A DNA stretch of 7,702 nucleotides from an uncultured Clostridia bacterium (GCA_947628385.1 CANQZS010000088.1:1-7702), one strand, 5' to 3'. Shown: positions 1 through 6,282, counted from the first letter of the stretch. Notes: generated by a model from the sequence alone, not told the origin. Made by a program: numbers and translations.

Positions 1-753
1 CCGATAGAGGGAAATGTCCGCTTTGAAAATGTGACCTTTGCATATGACGAAAGCAAGACCGTTCTGAAAGATCTGTCATTCAGCGTAAAAAAAGGACAGA
101 GCATTGCTCTTGTAGGACCTACCGGAGCCGGCAAGACCACGATAGTGAACCTTATTTCAAGATTCTACGACGTAAACAGCGGAGCGGTGCTTATCGACGA
201 GCATAATGTTGCGGACGTAACGCTCAGATCGCTGCGTTCCCAGATGGGCATAATGCTTCAGGACAGCGTGGTTTTCAGCGGGACGATAGCGGATAATATC
301 CGTTACGGAAAGCTTGACGCTACTATGGACGAAATAGTCGCCGCCTGCAAGACCGTCTGCGCAGACGAATTTATCCGCGAGTTCCCGAACGGATATGATA
401 CCGAGATCACAGAGGGCGGTTCAACTCTTTCACAGGGACAAAAGCAGCTTATCGCTTTCGCAAGGACTCTGATAAGCGATCCTAAGATACTTGTTCTTGA
501 TGAAGCGACCTCCTCAATTGACGCAAAGACCGAAAAGCTGCTTCAGGAGGGTCTGGAAAGACTTCTTGAGGGCAGAACCTCCTTTATCATAGCGCACAGA
601 CTTTCCACCATACAGAACTGTGATAAGATAATGTATGTTTCAAACATGGGCATAACCGAAAGCGGAACGCATGAGGAGCTTATTGCCAAGAGGGGAGATT
701 ATTACAAGCTCTGCAATGCCCGTCGGGAGGATGACGAGCCTGCGGCTGTCTGA
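1..753 (+). CDS. ABC exporter, C-terminal ATPase domain (5' partial)
   Basis: This is the last 250 residues of an ABC-type exporter. It is open at the left edge of the window, so the start codon and the transmembrane domain lie outside. All nucleotide-binding motifs are present and canonical: A-loop Tyr (residue 15 of the fragment), Walker A GPTGAGKT (39-46), Q-loop Gln 87, signature LSQGQ (143-147), Walker B ILVLDE with the catalytic Glu 168, D-loop SSID and H-loop His 199. The site therefore looks competent for hydrolysis. The LSQGQ signature and the segment running into LISRFYDVNSG resemble the MsbA/ABCB-like multidrug exporters of Firmicutes, which often work as heterodimers encoded by two adjacent genes; a partner gene would lie upstream. 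The substrate cannot be told from this domain. The protein is inner-membrane bound with the ATPase in the cytoplasm. The cyclophilin gene follows after 52 bases with no visible terminator, so the two may be co-transcribed. Confidence 0.93.
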   Translation, partial: PIEGNVRFENVTFAYDESKTVLKDLSFSVKKGQSIALVGPTGAGKTTIVNLISRFYDVNSGAVLIDEHNVADVTLRSLRSQMGIMLQDSVVFSGTIADNIRYGKLDATMDEIVAACKTVCADEFIREFPNGYDTEITEGGSTLSQGQKQLIAFARTLISDPKILVLDEATSSIDAKTEKLLQEGLERLLEGRTSFIIAHRLSTIQNCDKIMYVSNMGITESGTHEELIAKRGDYYKLCNARREDDEPAAV

Positions 754-805
754 GACGGGATCCGCAGGAATACAAAAAATAATTTTATGAAAGGGATCTT
801 TTATT

Positions 806-1279
806 ATGGTAGTTATCGAAATGGAAAACGGCAAAAAAATCAAGCTGGAGCTTTATCCCGAGGTCGCTCCTATAACCGTGGAGAACTTTGAGAGCCTTGT
901 AAAAAAGGGCTTTTATGACGGACTTATATTCCACAGGGTAATAGAGGGATTCATGATACAGGGCGGCTGTCCTGAGGGAACGGGAATGGGCGGTCCCGGA
1001 TATGCGATCAAGGGCGAATTTGCTTCAAACGGGATAAAGAACGATCTTAAGCACACCAGAGGAGTTATCTCCATGGCGCGTTCAATGATGAAAGACAGCG
1101 CAGGCTCACAATTCTTTATAATGCATCAGGACGCTCCTCATCTGGACGGTGAATATGCCGCGTTCGGCAAGGTAGTTGAGGGCATGGACGTTGTTGATGA
1201 GATCGCAGCCGTAAGAACAGGCTACGGCGACAGACCGGTAAATGAGCAAAAAATGAAAAGGGTATATATTGAGGAATGA
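806..1279 (+). CDS. Cyclophilin-type peptidyl-prolyl cis-trans isomerase
   Basis: This 157-residue single-domain cyclophilin catalyses cis-trans isomerisation of Xaa-Pro bonds during protein folding. No signal peptide or membrane segment is visible, so it should be cytoplasmic. Active-site signatures are intact: FHRVI with the catalytic Arg 44, FMIQGG (Phe 49, Met 50, Gln 52) and SQFFIM (Gln 102, Phe 104). The position matching the cyclosporin-contacting Trp of human CypA is His 112 (HLDGEYAAFGKV), as in many bacterial cyclophilins, which suggests weak cyclosporin sensitivity. The ATG at 806 is preferred because AAGGG (791-795) lies 10 bases upstream and the N-terminus MVVIEMENG fits the family; Met 6 is less likely as the start. 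The length is near the lower end for the family. An intrinsic terminator follows six bases after the stop codon. Confidence 0.95.
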   Translation: MVVIEMENGKKIKLELYPEVAPITVENFESLVKKGFYDGLIFHRVIEGFMIQGGCPEGTGMGGPGYAIKGEFASNGIKNDLKHTRGVISMARSMMKDSAGSQFFIMHQDAPHLDGEYAAFGKVVEGMDVVDEIAAVRTGYGDRPVNEQKMKRVYIEE

Positions 1280-1284
1280 CGCGC

Positions 1285-1318
1285 GCCGCAGGTCGATCTG
1301 ATCTGCGGCAAATTTTTT
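1285..1318 (+). terminator. Rho-independent terminator after the isomerase gene
   Basis: GCCGCAG (1285-1291) pairs perfectly with CTGCGGC (1303-1309). The stem extends inward by a G-T wobble, T-A and C-G to 10 pairs, closing a five-base GATCT loop. After AAA comes a run of six T (1313-1318). The hairpin plus T-run ends the exporter/isomerase transcript before the sigma-factor promoter, which begins 12 bases later. Confidence 0.88.
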
Positions 1319-1329
1319 GGAAGAAATTT

Positions 1330-1355
1330 TGTAACGTTTTTTATTTTCATTCGTC
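1330..1355 (+). promoter_or_regulatory. ECF-type promoter (autoregulatory) of the sigma/anti-sigma operon
   Basis: TGTAAC (1330-1335) is followed by exactly 16 bases and then CGTC (1352-1355). The AAC-containing -35 element and the CGTC/CGTA-like -10 element at 16-17 bp spacing are the hallmark of promoters read by ECF sigma factors such as B. subtilis SigW and SigX. The predicted start is near 1361-1363, giving a leader of about 20 bases that carries the AGGGGG ribosome binding site (1368-1373). Since the gene immediately downstream encodes an ECF sigma factor, autoregulation is the natural reading. The elements are visible in the sequence; recognition by this particular sigma is inferred. 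Confidence 0.7.
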
Positions 1356-1382
1356 TTAATAAGCAAAAGGGGGTGTGTGAAG

Positions 1383-1868
1383 ATGTCCGATCTGGACGAG
1401 ATATACAGGCTTTACGCAAGGACGGTTTACGGCTTTCTGTTAAGCAGATGCCGAAACTCTGATATTGCCGAGGAGCTGACCTCGGAAACATTTTACCGAG
1501 CGGTAAAAAATATTGACAGCTATAACGGCAGCTGTAAAATGTCCGTATGGCTGTGCGAGATAGCAAAAAATCTATATACCGACTATATGAGAAAAAGCGA
1601 GCGCAGGAACGTTTCCATAGAGGAAAGGGAGCTTCCGGACGAGGACAATATTATCCTGCGCTATGAGGACAAGGAGCAGACCCTGAATATCCACAGGATC
1701 CTCCACACTCTTGAAGAGCCTTATAAGGAAGTTTTTTCACTGCGGATATTCAGCGAGCTTTCCTATAAGGAAATAGGCGATATTTTCGGAAAGTCGGACG
1801 GTTGGGCGCGGGTGACGTTTTTCCGCGCAAAAGAAATTATCCTCAAAAAAATAAACGAAAGGGAATGA
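1383..1868 (+). CDS. ECF-family RNA polymerase sigma factor
   Basis: This is a 161-residue sigma-70 family protein with only regions 2 and 4, the ECF layout. Region 2 spans about residues 5-75, with DIAEELTSETFYRAVKNIDSY as the core-binding helix and SVWLCEIAKNLYTDYMRKSER as the -10 recognition segment. An acidic linker (about 78-100) leads to region 4 (about 105-158), whose helix-turn-helix is SYKEIGDIFGKSDGWARVTFFRAK. The GW-RVTFFRAK form in place of the usual ENTVKVRLHRA places it in a Firmicutes subgroup often paired with zf-HC2 anti-sigma proteins. The ATG at 1383 is chosen because AGGGGG (1368-1373) lies nine bases before it; the in-frame GTG at 1377 would leave only three bases. The stop codon lies four bases before the anti-sigma start, so the two are translated together. 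The target regulon beyond its own promoter is unknown. Confidence 0.93.
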   Translation: MSDLDEIYRLYARTVYGFLLSRCRNSDIAEELTSETFYRAVKNIDSYNGSCKMSVWLCEIAKNLYTDYMRKSERRNVSIEERELPDEDNIILRYEDKEQTLNIHRILHTLEEPYKEVFSLRIFSELSYKEIGDIFGKSDGWARVTFFRAKEIILKKINERE

Positions 1869-1872
1869 TATT

Positions 1873-3045
1873 ATGAAATGTGCCGTTATTCAGGATCTGC
1901 TGCCTAATTACTGCGACGGGTTATGTTCCGCAGAAACTTCTCTTGAAATAGAAAAACACATTGCGGAATGTCCGGTGTGCTCATCAATTTTAAAGGATCA
2001 CAAAAGCGAATTAAAGCCGGAAAAGGAAATAAAAAATTCTCCGGAAAAGCCGTTCAAAAAATTGCAGAAAAAACTTTCTCACCATAAATTTCTTGCAATT
2101 TCGCTTGCTGTGTGCCTTTTGATTTTAGCGGGCTGGAACGGTTTTATTATATTTGAAAATACCTCGGACAGGTACCCTTATCTTTCGCTTGAAATATTAA
2201 AAAGTTCAAAAAAAGCGGAAAAAGTCGTTGAAAATATCTGCTCGGGAAATATTGATGAGGTAACGGACGCACTTTCATTCAGATATGACGACAGATGGCA
2301 GACCGCAAAAGAAAATTTCGATGACATCGGAGAGGGCGCCTCAAAGCTTGCGCGCTGCAATGAGCTTCTCAATGAATATTACGGCATGATAAAGGACAAA
2401 AAAACGGATATTTCCGCAGGTGAAAGTTATTACAGCGAGCCTGTTGACGGCGGCAGGATAATTTGCTCGGAATTTATCGTCAGAACAGAGGGACTGCCGG
2501 AGGTAAGGTTTACCGTCGGATATGAAAAAGCCGCATACGGAGAGGATAATATGTATCTGTCATGCGTGACAGCGGATCAAACTGACGAATTTAACATCTT
2601 TATCAACAACGAACTTGGGTTTATGCTTGATCCGGAACTTCTGCCCGCAGCTATAGACAATAAGGAAATATCTGCGATAAATACAGATAAGCTTGCACAG
2701 AATATCGGTTATTATTTTGCGGATCTGATTTATTATGACGATAACGGATATGATGAGGAATATAATAACGGTCTGGAGGAACGGTTCGCGGAGCTGAATT
2801 CCAAGGGAATACACTGTGATAAATTTTTCAGAAAGGATCTCCGCTACAGCAAGGAAAAGGGTTTTTATCTCGTTGATATTTACGCTGTATTCAGCGACCC
2901 TGATACCGGCAATCAGATACTTTATATGCGAACGATACGTCCGGTAGGCGCGAAACGGTTCATTGTGCTTGATGAATTTGAACCAGTTATAATAGACGGT
3001 GGGGTAAGTTCTGATGTCCGCAGAATGGTGGAAGAGCTTTTCTGA
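1873..3045 (+). CDS. Zinc-finger (zf-HC2) membrane anti-sigma factor
   Basis: This is a 390-residue predicted single-pass membrane protein. The N-terminal 40 residues form a zf-HC2/ZAS anti-sigma domain with the motif His29-x3-Cys33-x2-Cys36, plus Cys3, Cys14 and Cys18 in the typical MKCxVIQDLLPNYCDG start. A lysine-rich, coil-prone linker (about 42-70) follows, then one hydrophobic segment (about 73-94), then roughly 295 residues predicted to be outside the membrane. No recognisable domain is evident in the outer part; it is acidic and rich in Tyr, Asp and Glu, and is the likely signal sensor. The expected role is to hold the sigma factor at the membrane until a signal releases it. The ribosome binding site AAAGGGA (1858-1864) overlaps the end of the sigma gene, which suggests coupled translation. 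The stretch looks richer in A and T than its neighbours by eye. The inducing signal is unknown. Confidence 0.87.
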   Translation: MKCAVIQDLLPNYCDGLCSAETSLEIEKHIAECPVCSSILKDHKSELKPEKEIKNSPEKPFKKLQKKLSHHKFLAISLAVCLLILAGWNGFIIFENTSDRYPYLSLEILKSSKKAEKVVENICSGNIDEVTDALSFRYDDRWQTAKENFDDIGEGASKLARCNELLNEYYGMIKDKKTDISAGESYYSEPVDGGRIICSEFIVRTEGLPEVRFTVGYEKAAYGEDNMYLSCVTADQTDEFNIFINNELGFMLDPELLPAAIDNKEISAINTDKLAQNIGYYFADLIYYDDNGYDEEYNNGLEERFAELNSKGIHCDKFFRKDLRYSKEKGFYLVDIYAVFSDPDTGNQILYMRTIRPVGAKRFIVLDEFEPVIIDGGVSSDVRRMVEELF

Positions 3046-3106
3046 TACGGCAATATATTACGGCGCGGATACTCTTGAGACAGAGCCATTTGCCGATCAT
3101 TATGCG

Positions 3107-3151
3107 TAATGCGTAATTAACAATTTTGCGCTTCGCGCAAAATAGTAATTA
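3107..3151 (+). repeat. Interspersed palindromic repeat, copy 1
   Basis: The first 25 bases (3107-3131) match 7451-7475 in the same orientation with one difference; the shared core begins TAATGCGTAATTARCAA and runs into TTTTGCGC. In this copy ATTTTGCGC (3123-3131) pairs with GCGCAAAAT (3135-3143) around a three-base loop. The palindrome continues imperfectly through TAATTA (3114-3119) and TAATTA (3146-3151). Just before it the unit ATGCGTA is present twice in tandem (3102-3115). It lies in the 160-base gap between the anti-sigma gene and the convergent iron operon and has no T-run, so it is an intergenic repeat rather than the terminator, which follows it. The first part of this gap (3046-3100) shows only a weak long-range pairing. 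Confidence 0.75.
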
Positions 3152-3166
3152 ATTTTCCGACAAATT

Positions 3167-3200
3167 GGCGGCTTTCCTATCAACGGAAAGCCGCCTTTCT
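3167..3200. terminator. Strong hairpin terminator between convergent operons
   Basis: GGCGGCTTTCC (3167-3177) pairs perfectly with GGAAAGCCGCC (3185-3195) around a seven-base loop, an 11-bp stem. On the + strand it is followed by TTTCTTT, so it ends the sigma/anti-sigma transcript. On the - strand it begins 11 bases after the stop codon of the Cys-rich protein gene and is followed by AATTTG, a weaker tail, so it may also serve the iron operon as a shared bidirectional terminator. Confidence 0.87.
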
Positions 3201-3205
3201 TTCGC

Positions 3206-3409
3206 TTATTTATGCTGCGATCTTATCGCTTTGATGTTTTTTCCACCGTGACATAACGCCGAATTGGGACAGCAGCCGCAGCTGCCTCCGCAGGAGGATC
3301 TTCCGGATCTTTTATCCTTTTTCATGCCGGAAATTATCAGCGCGATAACAAGTATCAGTATTATTGCCGCAGCTATAGTCCCGAAATTTGCCGTTAAAAA
3401 TTCAACCAC
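3206..3409 (-). CDS. FeoB-associated Cys-rich membrane protein
   Basis: This 67-residue protein is encoded as the last gene of the feo operon. Residues about 8-28 are a single hydrophobic membrane helix. The helix is followed by a basic stretch (KKDKRSGR) and a cysteine cluster at residues 40, 44, 46, 47 and 53 (C-x3-C-x-CC-x5-C) with a nearby His 54. This matches the FeoB-associated Cys-rich membrane protein family, found beside feoB in many Firmicutes. A role as FeoC-like partner, metal handler or redox element has been supposed but is not established. The start is GTG (3407-3409); the call is supported by a strong AAAGGAGG (3417-3424 on the + strand) seven bases upstream. It lies 22 bases after the feoB stop codon. 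By the positive-inside rule the basic stretch puts the cysteines in the cytoplasm. Confidence 0.87.
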   Translation of the reverse strand: MVEFLTANFGTIAAAIILILVIALIISGMKKDKRSGRSSCGGSCGCCPNSALCHGGKNIKAIRSQHK

Positions 3410-3431
3410 GAAAATTCCTCCTTTGGATCTG

Positions 3432-5630
3432 TCAAGCCTTTGCTTTTACACTTAAATTTGTTGTAAGACGGCTGCTTTCCTTGTAAGGTCTTGCAAGCAT
3501 ATATATCATGAACGCAAGTATTGCAATTGCAAATATAAGACCTACGATATTCACATTTCCCGTGAAAAGAAGTCCGAACTGGTAAACCATAAGCGAGATC
3601 GCATAGGCAAATACACATTGATATGCAATTGCAAACGCCGTCCATTTTCCGCTGTTCATTTCACGCCTGATAGCACCTATTGCCGCAAAGCATGGCGCGC
3701 AAAGCAGATTGAATATCAGGAACGAATATCCCGCAAGCGCGGAAAATTCCGCCGCAAGACTGCCCCAGATCTCGTCGCCGTTTTCGGAGATCTCTTCCGC
3801 AAAATGATAAAGCGAACCATATGTGGCAACAACATTTTCCTTTGCAATAAGTCCTGTAACAGCCGCAACGGCAGCTTTCCAGTCGCCCCAGCCGAGAGGT
3901 GCAAATATCCATGCGATAGCTCCGCCAATCTTGGAAAGTATGGAATTATCTATTTCCTCAACCATTCCGAAGCTGCCGTTCTCAACGCCGAAGCCCATTA
4001 AGAACCAAAGCACGATAGTTGAAAGCAGTATTATCGTTCCCGCCTTTTTGATGAACGACCAGCCGCGCTCCCACATTGAACGGAGAACATTTCCCACCGT
4101 AGGAAGATGATACGCGGGAAGCTCCATTACGAACGGTGCAGGATCGCCTGCGAACATCTTCGTCTTTTTGAGTATTATTCCGGAAATTATTATTGCCGCA
4201 ACGCCTATAAAGTACGCTGAAACGGCTACCCAGCCCGCATTGTTGAAAAGCGCGCCTGCAATAAGTCCGATTATGGGAAGCTTTGCTCCGCATGGGATAA
4301 ATGTAGTTGTCATTATAGTCATACGTCTGTCACGCTCGTTTTCAATCGTCCTTGAAGCCATTATTCCCGGAACGCCGCAGCCTGTGCCTATAAGCATTGG
4401 AATAAAGGATTTTCCGGAAAGTCCGAACTTGCGGAAGATCCTGTCCATAACAAACGCGATACGCGCCATATATCCGCAGGATTCCAGAAAAGCAAGGAAT
4501 ATGAACAGTACCAGCATCTGCGGAACAAATCCCAGAACGGCTCCCACGCCGCCGATAATTCCGTCTAAAATAAGACTTTGCAGCCAGTCGGCACAGCCGA
4601 TACCGTTAAGGATATTTTCAACAATAACTGGAATTCCGGGCACCCATATGCTTTCGATACCGAACAGGTGCCAGCCCTCGCCGAAAACGCCGTCATTTGC
4701 CCAGTCTGTAGCCCACGTTCCCACAGTCGTTACCGAAATGTAGTAAACGATGAACATTACCACTGCAAAGATCGGAAGCGCGAGGATACGATTCGTGACT
4801 ATCTTGTCTATTTTGTCGGAGACGGTCATGCTGCCTTTGTTTTTCTTTACATAGCAGCCCTTGATAATTGAAGCAATGTATATGTACCGCTCGTTTGTGA
4901 TAATGCTTTCGGAATCGTCGTCCATTTCCTTTTCGGCGGCGGCAATGTCGCTTTCGATATGCGCTTTTGTTTCTGCGGGAATATCAAGTGTTTCAAGTAC
5001 CTTATCGTCGCGCTCAAAAAGCTTGATGGCGTACCATCTTTGCTGTTCCTCCGGAATATCGTGGAGAACGGCTTCCTCAATATGTGCAATAGCGTGTTCA
5101 ACGCAGCCGCAGAAGCTGTGCTGCGGGATAGAGGGGATCTTTGACTTTGCGGCTTCTACTGCCGCTTCGGCGGCTTGGGTAATTCCGTCGTTTTTCAGAG
5201 CGGAAATTTCCATGACCTTGCAGCCAAGCTCCTTGGAAAGCTGTTCGGTGTTGATCCTATCGCCGTTTTTTCTTACAACGTCCATCATATTGACGGCTGC
5301 GACTACAGGTATGCCAAGCTCCACAAGCTGTGTGGTAAGATAAAGATTGCGTTCAAGATTCGTTCCGTCAATAATATTCAGAATAGCGTCGGGACGTTCG
5401 CCGATAAGATAATTTCTTGCAACGACCTCCTCGAGCGTATAAGGGGAAAGGGAATAGATCCCCGGCAGGTCGGTGATGATAACGTCCTTGTGTCCCTTGA
5501 GCCTGCCCTCCTTTTTTTCAACGGTAACGCCCGGCCAGTTCCCCACGAATTGGTTTGAACCGGTCAGAGCATTGAAAAGTGTGGTCTTGCCGCAGTTAGG
5601 ATTTCCGGCAAGTGCTATTCTTATCTCCAT
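3432..5630 (-). CDS. feoB: Ferrous iron transport protein B (FeoB)
   Basis: This 732-residue protein is the membrane pore and G-protein of the Feo Fe(II) uptake system. The N-terminal G domain has every motif: G1 GNPNCGKT (9-16), G2-region Thr 36 in NWPGVTVEK, G3 DLPG (54-57), G4 NMMD (114-117) and G5 SALK (143-146). A helical GDI-like segment with Cys 174 and Cys 176 follows to about residue 265. The membrane part starts near 283 and contains two Gate regions, with GCGVPGIMASR (417-427), FIPCGAKLP (444-452), AKENVV (596-601) and LLCAPC (643-648). Cys 418, Cys 447, Cys 644 and Cys 647 are candidate iron-path residues. The length is normal and no frameshift is visible. The ATG at 5630 has AAAGG-type pairing (5636-5643) and lies directly beside an operator-like palindrome (5644-5659). 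Both feoA genes are upstream. The 108-base gap before feoB has its own promoter and operator signals. Confidence 0.98.
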   Translation of the reverse strand: MEIRIALAGNPNCGKTTLFNALTGSNQFVGNWPGVTVEKKEGRLKGHKDVIITDLPGIYSLSPYTLEEVVARNYLIGERPDAILNIIDGTNLERNLYLTTQLVELGIPVVAAVNMMDVVRKNGDRINTEQLSKELGCKVMEISALKNDGITQAAEAAVEAAKSKIPSIPQHSFCGCVEHAIAHIEEAVLHDIPEEQQRWYAIKLFERDDKVLETLDIPAETKAHIESDIAAAEKEMDDDSESIITNERYIYIASIIKGCYVKKNKGSMTVSDKIDKIVTNRILALPIFAVVMFIVYYISVTTVGTWATDWANDGVFGEGWHLFGIESIWVPGIPVIVENILNGIGCADWLQSLILDGIIGGVGAVLGFVPQMLVLFIFLAFLESCGYMARIAFVMDRIFRKFGLSGKSFIPMLIGTGCGVPGIMASRTIENERDRRMTIMTTTFIPCGAKLPIIGLIAGALFNNAGWVAVSAYFIGVAAIIISGIILKKTKMFAGDPAPFVMELPAYHLPTVGNVLRSMWERGWSFIKKAGTIILLSTIVLWFLMGFGVENGSFGMVEEIDNSILSKIGGAIAWIFAPLGWGDWKAAVAAVTGLIAKENVVATYGSLYHFAEEISENGDEIWGSLAAEFSALAGYSFLIFNLLCAPCFAAIGAIRREMNSGKWTAFAIAYQCVFAYAISLMVYQFGLLFTGNVNIVGLIFAIAILAFMIYMLARPYKESSRLTTNLSVKAKA

Positions 5631-5643
5631 AAAAATTTCCTTT

Positions 5644-5659
5644 CTTAGCTGCCGCTAAC
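5644..5659. promoter_or_regulatory. Operator-like palindrome 1, at feoB start
   Basis: C-TTAG-CTGCCG-CTAA-C has the same half-sites and six-base spacer as the other four copies in the locus. It lies 13 bases from the feoB ATG, touches the ribosome binding site and is 11 bases past the candidate feoB -10 box. A bound repressor would block early transcription of feoB. The regulator is inferred to be of the iron-responsive DtxR type. Confidence 0.62.
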
Positions 5660-5670
5660 TAAAATCGGGT

Positions 5671-5700
5671 AATATAGGAACGCAATTTTACGTTCCTCAA
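5671..5700 (-). promoter_or_regulatory. Candidate promoter for feoB
   Basis: On the - strand TTGAGG (5695-5700) is followed by 18 bases and TATATT (5671-5676), four and five matches to the sigma-A consensus. The spacer holds an inverted repeat: AGGAACG (5676-5682) and CGTTCCT (5691-5697) around an eight-base loop. Operator-like palindromes flank the promoter on both sides (5644-5659 and 5707-5722). The dyad could instead be an RNA hairpin in the feoA-feoB transcript, slowing or processing it; there is no T-run, so it is not a plain terminator. Confidence 0.45.
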
Positions 5701-5706
5701 ATATCC

Positions 5707-5722
5707 GTTATACATAGCTAAC
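5707..5722. promoter_or_regulatory. Operator-like palindrome 4, upstream of feoB promoter
   Basis: GTTAT-ACATAG-CTAAC carries one perfect half-site and one with a single change, at the same six-base spacing. Its right flank reads TGAAA, and GCTAACTGAAA (5717-5727) reappears in inverse orientation as TTTCAGTTAGC in the DUF2325 operator (6700-6709 region). It sits six bases upstream of the candidate feoB -35 box, 63 bp centre to centre from palindrome 1, which is about six helical turns. Confidence 0.52.
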
Positions 5723-5738
5723 TGAAATACATAAAAAA

Positions 5739-5960
5739 TCAAGCTGTCTCGATATTTTCGGCGTCTGCTTTTCTGAGGGAAAGCTCATATCCTCGGACGG
5801 TGACTTCGATTGGATCTCCCAGCGGGGCGACCTTGCGTATATAGACCTCCGTACCCTTGGTTATGCCCATATCCATGATACGGCGTTTTACCGCGCCCTC
5901 TCCGTTGAGCCGTTTGACGGTGACTGTCTGCCCGACTCTTGCTTCTTTCAGTGTTGACAT
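5739..5960 (-). CDS. feoA: FeoA-domain ferrous iron transport protein (second copy)
   Basis: This 73-residue protein is a single FeoA domain, the small SH3-like beta-barrel that accompanies FeoB at the cytoplasmic face and is thought to modulate its activity. Diagnostic stretches are LKEARVGQTVTVKRLNGEG (4-22), the RRIMDMGITKGTEVYI segment, and VTVRGYELSLRKADAENI near the C-terminus; PLGDPIEV is the usual central loop. The length is typical. It starts at ATG 5960 with GGGAGGT (5967-5973 on the + strand) six bases upstream. It lies 25 bases after the first feoA gene and 108 bases before feoB. It differs clearly from the first copy, so the pair is an old divergence rather than a fresh duplication. 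Confidence 0.95.
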   Translation of the reverse strand: MSTLKEARVGQTVTVKRLNGEGAVKRRIMDMGITKGTEVYIRKVAPLGDPIEVTVRGYELSLRKADAENIETA

Positions 5961-5985
5961 TTAAATACCTCCCTGTGAATAGAAT

Positions 5986-6195
5986 TCAAACCATTATCTT
6001 ATTTGCCATTTCCTTTGAAACGGCAACACGGGCACCTTTGACATTGACGATAACGCTGCCGTTTATTTCGTTTACCACGGTAACTGTTCCGCCGACTACG
6101 AATCCAAGATTTTCGAGGAATTTTTTAGTTTCGGGATCTCCTCCGAGCTTTTTTATGATATTTTCCTCGCCTGCGCTTGCTAAACCTAAGGGCAT
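5986..6195 (-). CDS. feoA: FeoA-domain ferrous iron transport protein (first copy)
   Basis: This 69-residue FeoA domain is the first gene after the main feo promoter. It begins MPLGLASAGEENIIKKLGG and continues with KFLENLGFVVGGTVTVVNE, INGSVIVNVKGARVAVS and the closing MANKIMV, all typical of the shorter clostridial FeoA subtype. It probably forms part of the cytoplasmic Feo complex with FeoB and the second FeoA. The ATG at 6195 has GGAGGG (6203-6208 on the + strand) seven bases upstream. The leader from the predicted start (about 6276) is some 80 bases and contains two operator-like palindromes. Two divergent FeoA proteins beside one FeoB are common in Clostridia; what each does separately is not known. 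Confidence 0.93.
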   Translation of the reverse strand: MPLGLASAGEENIIKKLGGDPETKKFLENLGFVVGGTVTVVNEINGSVIVNVKGARVAVSKEMANKIMV

Positions 6196-6224
6196 TATAG
6201 ATCCCTCCGTTTTGGAATATTTTA

Positions 6225-6240
6225 GTTAGGATTGACTAAC
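6225..6240. promoter_or_regulatory. Operator-like palindrome 2, feoA leader
   Basis: GTTAG-GATTGA-CTAAC is a perfect copy of the shared motif. The symmetry extends to TTTTAGTTAG (6220-6229) and CTAACCAAAA (6236-6245), nine of ten pairs matching. It is 17 bases upstream of the feoA ribosome binding site and about 36 bases past the predicted transcription start, a position suited to roadblock repression together with palindrome 5. Confidence 0.68.
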
Positions 6241-6258
6241 CAAAACCCATTAAAAACA

Positions 6259-6274
6259 GTTATCATTCGCTAAC
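6259..6274. promoter_or_regulatory. Operator-like palindrome 5, feoA transcription start
   Basis: GTTAT-CATTCG-CTAAC has one perfect and one near-perfect half-site at the same spacing, and continues into CAAA as palindrome 2 does. It begins eight bases past the feoA -10 box and so covers the predicted start of transcription. It is 34 bp centre to centre from palindrome 2. Confidence 0.6.
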
Positions 6275-6282
6275 CAAATAAT

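Noticed and set aside
1377..1382. GTG start for the sigma factor
   Set aside because: Only three bases separate it from the AGGGGG ribosome binding site, while the ATG at 1383 is at nine.
3044..3098. Inverted repeat GATACGGCAA/TTGCCGATC after the anti-sigma gene
   Set aside because: The arms are about 36 bases apart with a bulge and there is no T-run; a clear terminator lies further on.
4168..4743. Long open frames on the + strand opposite feoB (also 4861-5343, 5175-5558 and 3618-4001)
   Set aside because: They are antisense to an intact, strongly conserved feoB, have no good ribosome binding sites and give low-complexity or unlikely protein sequences.
6256..6274. Fur-box half-site (AATGATAAC on the - strand) in the feoA promoter region
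   Set aside because: No inverted partner at Fur spacing is present, and the bases are better explained by the GTTAT-N6-CTAAC palindrome.
6196..6276. Metal riboswitch in the feoA leader
   Set aside because: The leader of about 80 bases is largely taken up by two DNA palindromes and shows no recognised riboswitch layout or terminator hairpin.
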